DNA of 61,285 bases from Lachnospiraceae bacterium (GTDB lineage: Bacteria > Bacillota > Clostridia > Lachnospirales > Lachnospiraceae), in contig JAFLTD010000005.1 of the NCBI GenBank assembly GCA_022510625.1, positions 1-61,285 on the forward strand, written 5' to 3'. Made by a program: the position numbers and the translations under genes. Shown in pieces: positions 38,745 through 46,274 of this stretch (position 1 is its first letter; every line of letters starts with the position of its first letter). The notes under the pieces are model-generated. The model did not search any database, was not told the DNA's origin, and saw only the letters and a program-made list of their open reading frames with translations.

Positions 38745-39530
38745 ATGCAGAGTAATAACATACAGAGTGTAGTGATTGTCACGCAGACTCAGAGTTATCT
38801 GATCACATCCATAAAAGAATGGTTTGAGAAAGCGGAATATGAAGTGCGCGTGGTGAAAGCGGATATCGATGCCATCAATCAGATTGACGAGTCGATCGGC
38901 ATTATTGTGCTTTATGTAGATGAGAGGCTTGTAGAAGAGCAGCAGGCTCTCAACTATATCAAGGATAAGGCCATCGAGGAGGATGCGTTGGTCTTTGCAA
39001 TCGGCGATCCCAATGAGCTGACGATGGTGGAGAAAATTGTCTCAAAGAATCTGATCAGCCGTAAATTCCAACGGCCGATCAACGTCAGTGAAGTGGTAGG
39101 CGCAATCACGACATATTCGAAAGAGCACGGAAAGCAAAACAAGAAAAAGATTCTTGTGGTGGACGATTCCGGAACGATGCTCCGCAATGTGAAAGGCTGG
39201 CTGGAGGAGTCATATAATGTGACGTTAGCTAACTCGGGTGCTATGGCAATCAAGTATCTGGCGACAAACAGACCGGATCTGGTGCTTTTAGATTATGAGA
39301 TGCCGATTGTGGACGGTAAACAGGTGCTTGAGATGATTCGCAGTGAGACCGAGTTTTCAGATATTCCGGTTATCTTCCTGACCAATAAAGGTGACAGGGA
39401 AACGATTATGAATGTTATGGAGTTAAAGCCTCAGGGATATTTATTAAAAACGATGGAGCCGGAGAAGATTGTGGAATCCATAAATCATTTCTTTGATGAA
39501 CTCAAGAGAAAAGAAATGTTAAGTTATTAG
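38745..39530 (+). CDS. response regulator with degenerate and canonical receiver domains in tandem
   Basis: A 261-residue cytoplasmic protein made of two receiver-like domains and no output domain. The first (about residues 5-122) begins VVIVTQTQSYL and lacks the acidic pair that binds magnesium, although D59 (LYVDERLV) could sit at the acceptor place. It looks like a pseudo-receiver. The second (from about 133) is canonical: KILVVDDSGTMLRNV, acceptor D183 (LVLLDYEMPIVDG), VIFLTNK. It is preceded by its own promoter and by a hybrid kinase with an HPt, so it probably accepts phosphate from that relay and acts by protein contact. Confidence 0.88.
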   Translation: MQSNNIQSVVIVTQTQSYLITSIKEWFEKAEYEVRVVKADIDAINQIDESIGIIVLYVDERLVEEQQALNYIKDKAIEEDALVFAIGDPNELTMVEKIVSKNLISRKFQRPINVSEVVGAITTYSKEHGKQNKKKILVVDDSGTMLRNVKGWLEESYNVTLANSGAMAIKYLATNRPDLVLLDYEMPIVDGKQVLEMIRSETEFSDIPVIFLTNKGDRETIMNVMELKPQGYLLKTMEPEKIVESINHFFDELKRKEMLSY

Positions 39531-39542
39531 AACGAACACTGT

Positions 39543-39592
39543 AAGAGGGTATCCATAAAGCCGCTGTCGGGCGACTTTATGGATACCCTCTT
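39543..39592. terminator. bidirectional terminator between convergent genes
   Basis: A perfect 18-bp stem: AAGAGGGTATCCATAAAG (39543-39560) and its exact reverse complement at 39575-39592, with a 14-nt loop. A-run and T-run flanks on both sides suit termination in both directions, between the response regulator (plus) and the DUF6033-like gene (minus). Confidence 0.9.
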
Positions 39593-39613
39593 TTGATTTC
39601 GTAAGTTCTGTTA

Positions 39614-40342
39614 CTATACTGAATAATTGAAGTGACCGCCCGGCATGGGTGCGGAGGATTCCTCTTTTATGCTGTCCCAATCTACATTCGAAATCTTCTC
39701 CAACAATTCCTCTGCGCTGGAAGCATAGACGGTAGTCCGTTTGCTCTTCCCGTAATCCTGATAATGGGAATGCCGTGGATCGGTCTTGTCCGATGCTGCC
39801 TTTTCTGCAGCTTCCTTCTTGTTCTCTCTGATACTGTCTATAAATTCTTTCTGGCGTTCACCGGCCTTTTCCAACTCGGCGAAGAATGACATCTCACCGC
39901 CTTTGCCGATCGTGATGCCAATGTGTACAACTTCATCCTCGTGATCGCCCAGCTGAGTTTTCATCTCCTGCAGCTTGCCTACTGCATCATCGAGATACGC
40001 CAGATTCTGTTCCTTAACACTGTCATCGGCAGCCATGCGCTCCAATTCTTCTGTGTCGATCAGCACGCTGTACTCCTTTGTGCCGCGGGAGAGATAGGAA
40101 GCAGCCTCCTCATCGGAGTCATAATCTGCAACGATAAAATCCATATTCGTGTAGGTTTTCTTTAACTCCTGAAGAAGGGCCTTAGCCTTATCACTCAACT
40201 GTACTGAGCTGTTTGCCTTCTTAGCGCCGTCTGTCTTCTTGGAAGAGTCGGATTTGGATGTCTTCTCCTGCTCTTTCCTTTTTTGCACAATGCTGTCGAT
40301 ATAATTGTTCTGATATGTGCTGTATCCGCCTACTTTGTTCAT
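39614..40342 (-). CDS. DUF6033-like protein
   Basis: A 242-residue soluble, highly charged protein that resembles the DUF6033 family of Lachnospiraceae (recollection of family pattern, not searched). Visible features are an N-terminal YSTYQNNYIDSIVQKRKEQ, a low-complexity Lys/Ser/Asp stretch to about residue 45, then VQLSDKAKALLQELKK, a conserved MDFIVADYDSDEEAA and YSVLIDTEELERMA. No signal peptide or membrane helix. The start follows AAGGAGGGCATTGT on the minus strand. A flagellar-sigma-like promoter (TAAG-N15-TACGATAT) lies 76 bp upstream, suggesting a motility link. Function unknown. Confidence 0.75.
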   Translation of the reverse strand: MNKVGGYSTYQNNYIDSIVQKRKEQEKTSKSDSSKKTDGAKKANSSVQLSDKAKALLQELKKTYTNMDFIVADYDSDEEAASYLSRGTKEYSVLIDTEELERMAADDSVKEQNLAYLDDAVGKLQEMKTQLGDHEDEVVHIGITIGKGGEMSFFAELEKAGERQKEFIDSIRENKKEAAEKAASDKTDPRHSHYQDYGKSKRTTVYASSAEELLEKISNVDWDSIKEESSAPMPGGHFNYSV

Positions 40343-40417
40343 ACAATGCCCTCCTTAGCATAATCCGTAAATCCCTTTACTCATCTATGAGCTGATTTTG
40401 CTTATTCTATAGTATAT

Positions 40418-40444
40418 ATATCGTAATGTTTGAGGAGTTTCTTA
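40418..40444 (-). promoter_or_regulatory. sigma-D (sigma-28) like promoter before the DUF6033-like gene
   Basis: On the minus strand TAAG (40444-40441), a 15-bp spacer and TACGATAT (40425-40418). The bacterial flagellar sigma consensus is TAAA-N15-GCCGATAA/T, so the -10 matches in six of eight positions. A related element precedes the small minus-strand gene at 41461. Confidence 0.4.
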
Positions 40445-40477
40445 ACGTTCTTTTTTGCATTCACACAATATTGTCGT

Positions 40478-40506
40478 TTGACAAAAAAAGAGAACGGTAG
40501 TATAAA
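40478..40506 (+). promoter_or_regulatory. sigma-A promoter of the rrf2 gene
   Basis: TTGACA (40478-40483), a 17-bp spacer and TATAAA (40501-40506), 55 bp before the ATG at 40561. This is close to consensus. Rrf2 proteins often bind over their own promoter. Confidence 0.8.
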
Positions 40507-40560
40507 TAATCATATAAAGTCTAGTAAATATATAGGAATTGGCGATAAGAAGGAAAAATC

Positions 40561-40995
40561 ATGAAAATTTCAACCAAAGGAAGATATGCTCTCAGACTTA
40601 TGCTTGATCTGGCGATGAACAATACAGGTGAGCCGGTAAGGATTAAAGATATTGCGGCTCGGCAGGAAATATCGGATAAATATTTGGAGCAGATCATTGC
40701 CACGTTGAATAAGGCCGGATATGTAAAGAGTATCCGCGGTCCGCAGGGAGGTTATCGTCTGACCAGGGATCCGGAGAAATATACGGTTGGTATGATTCTG
40801 CGTTTGACGGAAGGTTCGCTTGCACCGGTGCCCTGTCTGGACGATGAGATTAACAGTTGTGGTAGACAGGATTCATGCGTAACGCTGCGGTTATGGCAGA
40901 TGCTCAACACTGCCATTGCCGACATAGTGGACAAGGTAACGCTGGCAGATCTGATGGAATGGCATGAGGAAATATCGGGTAACTATGTGATATAG
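40561..40995 (+). CDS. Rrf2 family transcriptional regulator (IscR-like)
   Basis: A 144-residue winged-helix protein starting MKISTKGRYALRLMLDLA, with recognition helix region ISDKYLEQIIATLNKAGYV and the RGPQGGYRL wing. Three cysteines at C92, C100 and C106 match in number and place the [2Fe-2S] ligands of IscR (C92, C98, C104), so cluster binding is likely. No iscS/iscU genes adjoin it here, whereas many clostridial genomes place this gene before iscS. It may sense Fe-S status or cysteine supply. Promoter at 40478 is strong. Confidence 0.9.
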   Translation: MKISTKGRYALRLMLDLAMNNTGEPVRIKDIAARQEISDKYLEQIIATLNKAGYVKSIRGPQGGYRLTRDPEKYTVGMILRLTEGSLAPVPCLDDEINSCGRQDSCVTLRLWQMLNTAIADIVDKVTLADLMEWHEEISGNYVI

Positions 40996-41059
40996 AAAAT
41001 ATAGGTATCACTACAACGAAACGGCGGTAATCTATTTTGTGTCTCTTGTTCACGAAGTA

Positions 41060-41158
41060 ATGAGTATGATGGATGTGAGAGTGAAGGAGAGATCTGTTGA
41101 TCTCATTGTCAAAGTGCCGGACATCACAAGTCTAAAAGCAAAACTTACAAAGGAATGA
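41060..41158 (+). CDS. possible small ORF or gene remnant
   Basis: A 32-codon frame starting at ATG 41060 and ending at TGA 41156-41158. The frame is open from just after the rrf2 stop (TGA at 40988 in this frame) and the peptide is of ordinary amino-acid composition (DVRVKERSVDLIVKVPDITS). No clear ribosome site precedes it. It ends at the stem of a terminator hairpin, as a real gene's 3' end would. It could be the 3' relic of a deleted gene. Very uncertain. Confidence 0.2.
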   Translation: MSMMDVRVKERSVDLIVKVPDITSLKAKLTKE

Positions 41159-41210
41159 AAAGAAAAAGCTGATGGATAATTAAGTTATTATCGCACCGGC
41201 TTTTTCTTTT
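41158..41210. terminator. terminator after the rrf2 region
   Basis: AAAAGAAAAAGC (41158-41169) pairs with GCTTTTTCTTTT (41199-41210), a perfect 12-bp stem. An inner stem GATAAT/ATTATC is found in the loop. It separates the plus-strand rrf2 unit from the minus-strand small gene. Confidence 0.75.
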
Positions 41211-41461
41211 TAACAATATTCGCGCATGCTAATATGATTATAGTAGGGCAGGGCATCTTTCGTGTAACCGTTGGTTAAAATCTGGATGTTTTTTTCCTGC
41301 TCCTTCTCACATGCCTCATCTAAAACTTTGGAGAAGAAAGTCTTCGCAAAAGTCTTAGACGGGTTCCGTTTGGACTGGCGTTTTTGGTTGGAAGAAACCT
41401 TCCTGGACGGGTTTATCGCCATAACCGCTTCAACTTTATAATTCCTCTCTGCTGCATAAAT
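41210..41461 (-). CDS. small hypothetical protein, probable ATT or internal ATG start
   Basis: A basic small protein ending KNIQILTNGYTKDALPYYNHISMREYC. I have no firm family name, though such short proteins ending in GYTKD...REY occur in Lachnospiraceae. The only standard start in frame is ATG 41422 (70 residues), but it lacks a ribosome site. A strong GGAGGG (minus strand, 41476-41471) stands 9 nt before an in-frame ATT at 41461, which would give 83 residues beginning IYAAERNYKVEAVMAINPSRK. ATT starts are rare, so this is tentative. Upstream lies a sigma-D-like promoter (GCCGATAC at 41520-41513). Confidence 0.5.
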   Translation of the reverse strand: MYAAERNYKVEAVMAINPSRKVSSNQKRQSKRNPSKTFAKTFFSKVLDEACEKEQEKNIQILTNGYTKDALPYYNHISMREYC

Positions 41462-41512
41462 AGCTGTGATCCCTCCTTGGATTTTTATAGTGAACCTCGT
41501 GTTCTATTATAG

Positions 41513-41539
41513 GTATCGGCAAGTTTTTCTTTTTCTTAA
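41513..41539 (-). promoter_or_regulatory. sigma-D (sigma-28) like promoter before the small minus-strand gene
   Basis: On the minus strand TTAA (41539-41536), a 15-bp spacer and GCCGATAC (41520-41513). The -10 matches the flagellar sigma consensus GCCGATAA/T in seven of eight positions. A standard TATAAT overlaps just downstream, so use by sigma-A cannot be excluded. Confidence 0.45.
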
Positions 41540-41685
41540 CATCATTTTAGCATAAATTGTAACGAAATGGAAGGAAAATTCTATAAATTTTATAATAAAT
41601 TTTTAATTATCTGATAATTTAACCATATAAGAAGAAAATGATACAATATTTTGGCCATATAATGCTAAAATTTATAGAATAAAAT

Positions 41686-41728
41686 ACAAAAATGCGCGAT
41701 AAGATTCTTTCTTATTGCGTATTTTTGT
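41686..41728. other. 18-bp stem hairpin upstream of mecA
   Basis: ACAAAAATGCGCGATAAG (41686-41703) pairs with CTTATTGCGTATTTTTGT (41711-41728), with two G-T pairs and a 7-nt loop. T-rich and A-rich flanks on both sides let it act as a terminator in either direction, or as a structure overlapping the mecA promoter. Confidence 0.55.
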
Positions 41729-41803
41729 GTTAGAATAATAATACGCCTCTTCCGGGGCGGTATACGGTGGTCAAGAGAAGAAAACAGAGGATAATAAGTT
41801 AAT

Positions 41804-42472
41804 ATGAGATATAAAAAAATCAACGATGCAACAGTACAGTGTATTATTACGGCGGAAGACATGCTTGAATACGGTTTGACGTTGTCAGATATCTTTGAGC
41901 GCAATGAGAAGGGCGAAGGTTTCCTGAGAGATATTATAGAGCGCGCCCACGATGAAGTCGGTTATATGATCAGCGGTGAGAATATTGCCATGCAGATTAC
42001 GCCTTTGCAGAATAAAGGACTTGTGGTTACTTTCACCAATGAAGGTCCCGCGGGATTCCGGGATATCTTGCAGCATTTAAAAGAAGTGCTGCAGGGGGTC
42101 AGTGCGGAACTCAGTAAGCAGGAAGAATCCATTCAGCAGGGATCGGCTGTCGAACAGCCTGCGGAAGAATATGATGAGAACCGACGCATGTTTGTCTTTG
42201 CCACTTTGCGGCAGGTGATGCAGTATACGGCGGCAATCCCTTCCAACATATCCGTCAAAAGCCATCTGTATAAGGTTGACAATGCGTATTATCTCGTGAT
42301 GGAGAAAAATAAATTGTCCTATAAAATGTTCAATAAGATCAGTGCCCAGGCCGTGGAGTTCGGCAATCTGATCGCTGTTTCCGAAGAACGAATGCAGTAT
42401 CTGGACGAACACGGAGAATATCTGATTGCGGACAGGGCAGTGAGTAAATTGCGCAGAATCTATATGGCATAG
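41804..42472 (+). CDS. mecA: adaptor protein MecA
   Basis: A 222-residue protein of the MecA/YpbH family. The N-terminal substrate-binding domain begins MRYKKINDATVQCIITAEDM and has LTLSDIFERNEKGEGFLRDI. The C-terminal ClpC-binding domain is seen in FATLRQVMQYTAAIP, SHLYKVDNAYYLVM and the late DRAVSKLRRIYM. The linker between is acidic and Gln-rich. MecA delivers proteins to the ClpCP protease. The gene stands alone, followed by a perfect bidirectional terminator. Confidence 0.92.
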   Translation: MRYKKINDATVQCIITAEDMLEYGLTLSDIFERNEKGEGFLRDIIERAHDEVGYMISGENIAMQITPLQNKGLVVTFTNEGPAGFRDILQHLKEVLQGVSAELSKQEESIQQGSAVEQPAEEYDENRRMFVFATLRQVMQYTAAIPSNISVKSHLYKVDNAYYLVMEKNKLSYKMFNKISAQAVEFGNLIAVSEERMQYLDEHGEYLIADRAVSKLRRIYMA

Positions 42473-42478
42473 ATATAT

Positions 42479-42508
42479 AAAAAAGTTGACCGTACGGTCA
42501 ACTTTTTT
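42479..42508. terminator. bidirectional terminator between mecA and the YgjP-like gene
   Basis: A perfect palindrome: AAAAAAGTTGACCGT and its reverse complement ACGGTCAACTTTTTT, 30 bp with no unpaired loop bases. It overlaps the 3' end of the minus-strand gene by two bases and serves convergent transcripts. Confidence 0.9.
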
Positions 42509-43115
42509 ATATGATCAATTCATGCCCGTGATCTTTGAGCCATTTGCGGGCGGTGCGGTAGTCGGGGTACACGGATTCAACTTTCTGCCAGAAGGCGGCA
42601 GAGTGGTTCATGTATGTCAAATGACACAACTCGTGGACAATGACATAGTCCGGGATTGAAGGCGGGGCCAGCATGAGTCTCCAATTAAAAGAGAGAGTAC
42701 CCTTAGCGCTGCAGCTTCCCCATCGGGTCTTCTGATCTCTGATGGTAATGCGGTTGTATGACCCGCCGGTAAATTCATTGAAATAGGCGACACGCTTAGG
42801 GAAATAGTCTTTGGCTGCATCAATGTACCGTCTCTTAAGAGCGGCGCGCTGGATATCCGTCAGATTAGATATGGGACGATTTTGCTGTTGTCTCTGCACT
42901 TCCAGATACTTGGTGATAATCCAATGCCGTTTCTCAATCAGGAGATGTCGGATATCTTTGTCGGATGTGCGCGTGGGGACACGCACTGTGATCCGGCCGT
43001 CGGGGTCAATACTGATGGCGCAGCTTTTACGGCTGCTTCTAATCAGCGTGTAAGGCAGTTCATAGAGCTTGCTCTGATATTGAATACGCATTGTATCTTC
43101 GATAGTCTTCCCCAT
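42507..43115 (-). CDS. YgjP-like metallopeptidase (M48/DUF45)
   Basis: A 202-residue soluble protein with the zinc motif HELCHLTYMNHSAAFW (HExxH plus a downstream His) and the conserved KTRWGSCSAKGTLSFNWRL just before it, both diagnostic of the YgjP/DUF45 SprT-like family. The C-terminus GHELII is also typical. Start ATG 43115 follows CAAGGATACCGGT on the minus strand. The physiological substrate is unknown. The gene converges on mecA and diverges from the TPR gene. Confidence 0.88.
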   Translation of the reverse strand: MGKTIEDTMRIQYQSKLYELPYTLIRSSRKSCAISIDPDGRITVRVPTRTSDKDIRHLLIEKRHWIITKYLEVQRQQQNRPISNLTDIQRAALKRRYIDAAKDYFPKRVAYFNEFTGGSYNRITIRDQKTRWGSCSAKGTLSFNWRLMLAPPSIPDYVIVHELCHLTYMNHSAAFWQKVESVYPDYRTARKWLKDHGHELII

Positions 43116-43271
43116 ATACCGGTATCCTTGTCGGAATTTGAAATATTACTTGTTTTCTGTTGCGCTCATTATATCATATGCGGTAAAAAACGTACACAAA
43201 GAACACATGATTACCTAGACAAAATCCCATGAAATATGCTAGTATGTTGAATGTATGAGGAGATTGGTGAC

Positions 43272-44612
43272 ATGGATGAATTTGATGCGCGTATGAGCAG
43301 ACGGGATGCGGAGCGCTCGAGAAGGAGGGCGGAGCGTCAGAAGACAGTCAGAAGACAGAAAATTATCATGGCTGTATCCGCAGTCATCATCATTGTCGCA
43401 GTGGTCGGCGGGGTGATATATACGCGGCCCTCCGTGCGGCTGTCCCGCGCCCTGAACAGCGGTGACAGATATGCGCAGGAAGAGGATTATGAGAGCGCGC
43501 AGAACGCCTACGAAAGCGCTTTACAGACCGACTCGTCTTCTGTGCAGGCTTATCGCCGCATGGCGGACAATTACTTGGCACAGGGAAAAGTTGTTGAAGC
43601 GAAACAGATCCTGTATGAGGGATGGGAACAGACGCAGGACGAAGACCTGCTCCATTACTACTGCGTTGAATTACATAATGAAGCGGTGGAGGAAGTCAAT
43701 CAGGGAAACTGCACGTTTGCGACGTTGGACAAGTTTATTCAGGTCCTGGAGCTTGAGGCGGATAATGAAGATACGTTGACTGCTTTGATCGCCGGTTACG
43801 ATCATCTGTTCCGAGTGGTGGATGAAGAAACTGTGTGCCGGCAGTTTTTCGATGAAGATACGTCACATGATGTGTGTGAGTACAAAGAATATGAGCAGCT
43901 TATTCGAAGACTGCTGGCTGTGTATGAGGAGAGTCCCTCGGGCGGGCTTAAGGAGGTCATAGCAAGGTATGCGCTGGTCGATATGCCTTATGTGTGGATC
44001 AGTATTCCGCATTTGGAAGCATACACGAAGTTGCTCGAGGATATCAACGATATAGTGAAAGATTCCGGCATTACGGAAACTTTGGCATGTCTTACCCGTG
44101 CGGCGGAGGTGGAAGATTATTTCAATACCGCTTTTGCAGAGTTTGAGTCGGGTGAATTTGCTTATGCAAGGGTTCTGGTGACAGACGAGACTTATCAACA
44201 GATCAGGGATGATTTTATTGAGGGAGATTCCGGTTGCTGGGAGGGGTCAATTTATATTCCGGTCAATAAGGAGCAACTTGTTCTGCACAGAGAAGATGAC
44301 GGAATCAGATTCTTTTTTCCCGATGGAGAAGATTACGGGAATCATAGCGGAATCATCAAAATCTGGGGCACCAAACAGGAAGATGACGGCGTGCAGAGAA
44401 GTGTGATCTCCTATGAGCCCGTACCGGAAGAAGGAGCGGATTCCCACATAGAATATACGGTGCAGTATTTATACAGTAATGTAAAGATCAACGGCGTGTA
44501 TGTGCCGCAGATGAACTATAGATTTGATACCAAGATCACCACCGAAGATGGCATCACCACCAACGCAATCGGCGATTGGGGCGGTGATCATGAATGGGAG
44601 ATCGATTATTAG
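43272..44612 (+). CDS. membrane protein with TPR repeats
   Basis: A 446-residue protein. It has an arginine-rich cytoplasmic N-terminus (MSRRDAERSRRRAERQ), one transmembrane helix (about residues 34-54, IIMAVSAVIIIVAVVGGVIY), then at least two TPR units (SGDRYAQEEDYESAQNAYESAL and AYRRMADNYLAQGKVVEAK). The C-terminal half (from about residue 280) is beta-rich with IYIPVNKEQLVLH and YRFDTKITTEDG and has no recognised motif. The chosen ATG has AGGAG at 43257-43261; an earlier in-frame ATG at 43251 overlaps this site. It probably acts outside the membrane as a scaffold; function unknown. Confidence 0.8.
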   Translation: MDEFDARMSRRDAERSRRRAERQKTVRRQKIIMAVSAVIIIVAVVGGVIYTRPSVRLSRALNSGDRYAQEEDYESAQNAYESALQTDSSSVQAYRRMADNYLAQGKVVEAKQILYEGWEQTQDEDLLHYYCVELHNEAVEEVNQGNCTFATLDKFIQVLELEADNEDTLTALIAGYDHLFRVVDEETVCRQFFDEDTSHDVCEYKEYEQLIRRLLAVYEESPSGGLKEVIARYALVDMPYVWISIPHLEAYTKLLEDINDIVKDSGITETLACLTRAAEVEDYFNTAFAEFESGEFAYARVLVTDETYQQIRDDFIEGDSGCWEGSIYIPVNKEQLVLHREDDGIRFFFPDGEDYGNHSGIIKIWGTKQEDDGVQRSVISYEPVPEEGADSHIEYTVQYLYSNVKINGVYVPQMNYRFDTKITTEDGITTNAIGDWGGDHEWEIDY

Positions 44613-44698
44613 AATAGGTATGTAACAGCAGATGTGGAATAGACAGGATAACAAATTGGATATATACAACAATAATAAAGGAATGCGAGGAGAAAAAG

Positions 44699-46240
44699 AT
44701 GAGTAAAAAACCAGCAGTATTAATGATTTTGGACGGTTATGGTCTGAACGAGAAGACGGACGGCAACGCCGTGGCACAGGCAAAGACACCTGTGATGGAT
44801 AAGCTTATGGCGGAATATCCCTTTGTAAAAGGTAACGCCAGCGGTATGGCGGTAGGTCTTCCCGACGGTCAGATGGGAAATTCTGAGGTGGGACACCTGA
44901 ATATGGGTGCGGGTCGTATCGTATATCAGGAGCTTACGAGGATTACCAAGGAGATTCAGGACGGTACTTTCTTTGAGAATCCGGCGCTGCTTGATGCTGT
45001 AAATAACTGCAAGAAAAATGATTCCGCGCTGCATATGTTCGGCCTTGTGTCCGACGGCGGTGTGCACAGCCATAACACGCATATTTACGGGTTGTTGGAG
45101 CTGGCTAAGCGCAATGGCTTAAGCAAAGTGTATGTGCACGCATTTCTGGACGGACGTGACACACCTCCGGCAAGCGGTAAGGGATATGTGGAAGAATTGG
45201 AAGCGGAGATGAAGAAAATCGGCGTTGGGGAAGTGGCTTCCGTCATGGGCCGATACTACGCGATGGACAGAGATAACAACTACGACAGAGTGGAGAAAGC
45301 CTATATAGCCCTGACCAGGGGTGAAGGCCTGCAGGCGGCAAGCGGTCCCGAAGGTATTCAGGCATCCTATGACAGAGATGAGACGGATGAGTTTGTTAAA
45401 CCTACCGTTGTGATGAAGAACGGGGAACCGGTGGCTACGATCAAGGACGGCGATTCTGTGATCTTCTTCAATTTCCGTCCCGACAGAGCAAGAGAGATTA
45501 CCAGAAGTTTCTGCGATGACGACTTCAAGGGATTTGCCAGAGAGAAGAAATTAGATCTCACATATGTATGTTTCTCCGATTATGATCCCACCATTCCGAA
45601 CAAGGAAGTGGCATTCCATAAGATTATGGTAACAAATACCTTCGGTGAGTGGATCGCAGCCAACAATATGAAGCAGGTGAGACTTGCGGAGACGGAGAAG
45701 TACGCACACGTAACCTTCTTCTTCAACGGTGGTGTGGAAGAGCCCAACAAGGATGAGGAGAGAATCCTTGTCAACTCTCCCAAGGATGTTCCTACTTACG
45801 ACTTAAAACCGCAGATGAGCGCGTATGAAGTTTGCGATAAGTTGGTAGGCTGCATCAAGTCGGGCGAGTATGATGTGATCATTATCAATTTTGCCAATCC
45901 GGATATGGTAGGTCATACCGGTGTGCAGGAAGCCGCGATCAAAGCAATCGAAGCGGTAGACGAATGTGTCGGACGCGCGGTAGAGGCAGTCAAAGAGGTG
46001 GGCGGATTCATGTTCATCTGTGCCGATCACGGCAACGCGGAGCAGCTTGTAGATTACGAGACAGGTGCACCATTCACGGCGCACACGACCAATCCCGTAC
46101 CGTTTATTCTCGTCAATGCAGATCCTTCCTATAAGCTTAGAGAGGGCGGATGCCTGGCGGACATTGTTCCCACAATCATCGAGCTGATGGGAATGGAGCA
46201 GCCTGCCGAGATGACAGGTAAGTCGCTGTTGGTGCAGTAA
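44699..46240 (+). CDS. gpmI: 2,3-bisphosphoglycerate-independent phosphoglycerate mutase
   Basis: A 513-residue glycolytic enzyme that interconverts 3- and 2-phosphoglycerate using two manganese ions. The alkaline phosphatase-superfamily start is AVLMILDGYGLN, the catalytic serine is in GNSEVGHLNMGAGR, and further motifs are SDGGVHSHNTHIYGL, HAFLDGRDTPP and the metal-binding CADHGNAEQLVDYETG. The length is normal. It lies near eno (54153), although an ABC operon separates the two. A large structured terminator element follows at 46275. Confidence 0.97.
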   Translation: MSKKPAVLMILDGYGLNEKTDGNAVAQAKTPVMDKLMAEYPFVKGNASGMAVGLPDGQMGNSEVGHLNMGAGRIVYQELTRITKEIQDGTFFENPALLDAVNNCKKNDSALHMFGLVSDGGVHSHNTHIYGLLELAKRNGLSKVYVHAFLDGRDTPPASGKGYVEELEAEMKKIGVGEVASVMGRYYAMDRDNNYDRVEKAYIALTRGEGLQAASGPEGIQASYDRDETDEFVKPTVVMKNGEPVATIKDGDSVIFFNFRPDRAREITRSFCDDDFKGFAREKKLDLTYVCFSDYDPTIPNKEVAFHKIMVTNTFGEWIAANNMKQVRLAETEKYAHVTFFFNGGVEEPNKDEERILVNSPKDVPTYDLKPQMSAYEVCDKLVGCIKSGEYDVIIINFANPDMVGHTGVQEAAIKAIEAVDECVGRAVEAVKEVGGFMFICADHGNAEQLVDYETGAPFTAHTTNPVPFILVNADPSYKLREGGCLADIVPTIIELMGMEQPAEMTGKSLLVQ

Positions 46241-46274
46241 GGGCAGCAAGATAAGTACATAATATATTTAGTTT

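Larger units (their letters stand above)
41462..41803. other. AT-rich intergenic region with inverted repeat and hairpin (no gene seen)
   Basis: This 342-bp gap between divergent genes holds no credible ORF. It contains the ribosome site (41471-41476) and sigma-D-like promoter (41513-41539) of the minus-strand gene. A perfect 14-bp inverted repeat, TTCTATAAATTTTA, lies at 41579-41592 with its complement at 41666-41679. A strong hairpin follows at 41686-41728. A weak promoter for mecA (TAGAAT near 41731) is seen last. Confidence 0.6.

Noticed and set aside
40418-40444. Ordinary sigma-A promoter for the DUF6033-like gene
   Set aside because: No TTGACA-like -35 at 17 bp from a TATAAT-like box was found at this place; the CGATA core with TAAG fits sigma-D better, but this stays tentative.
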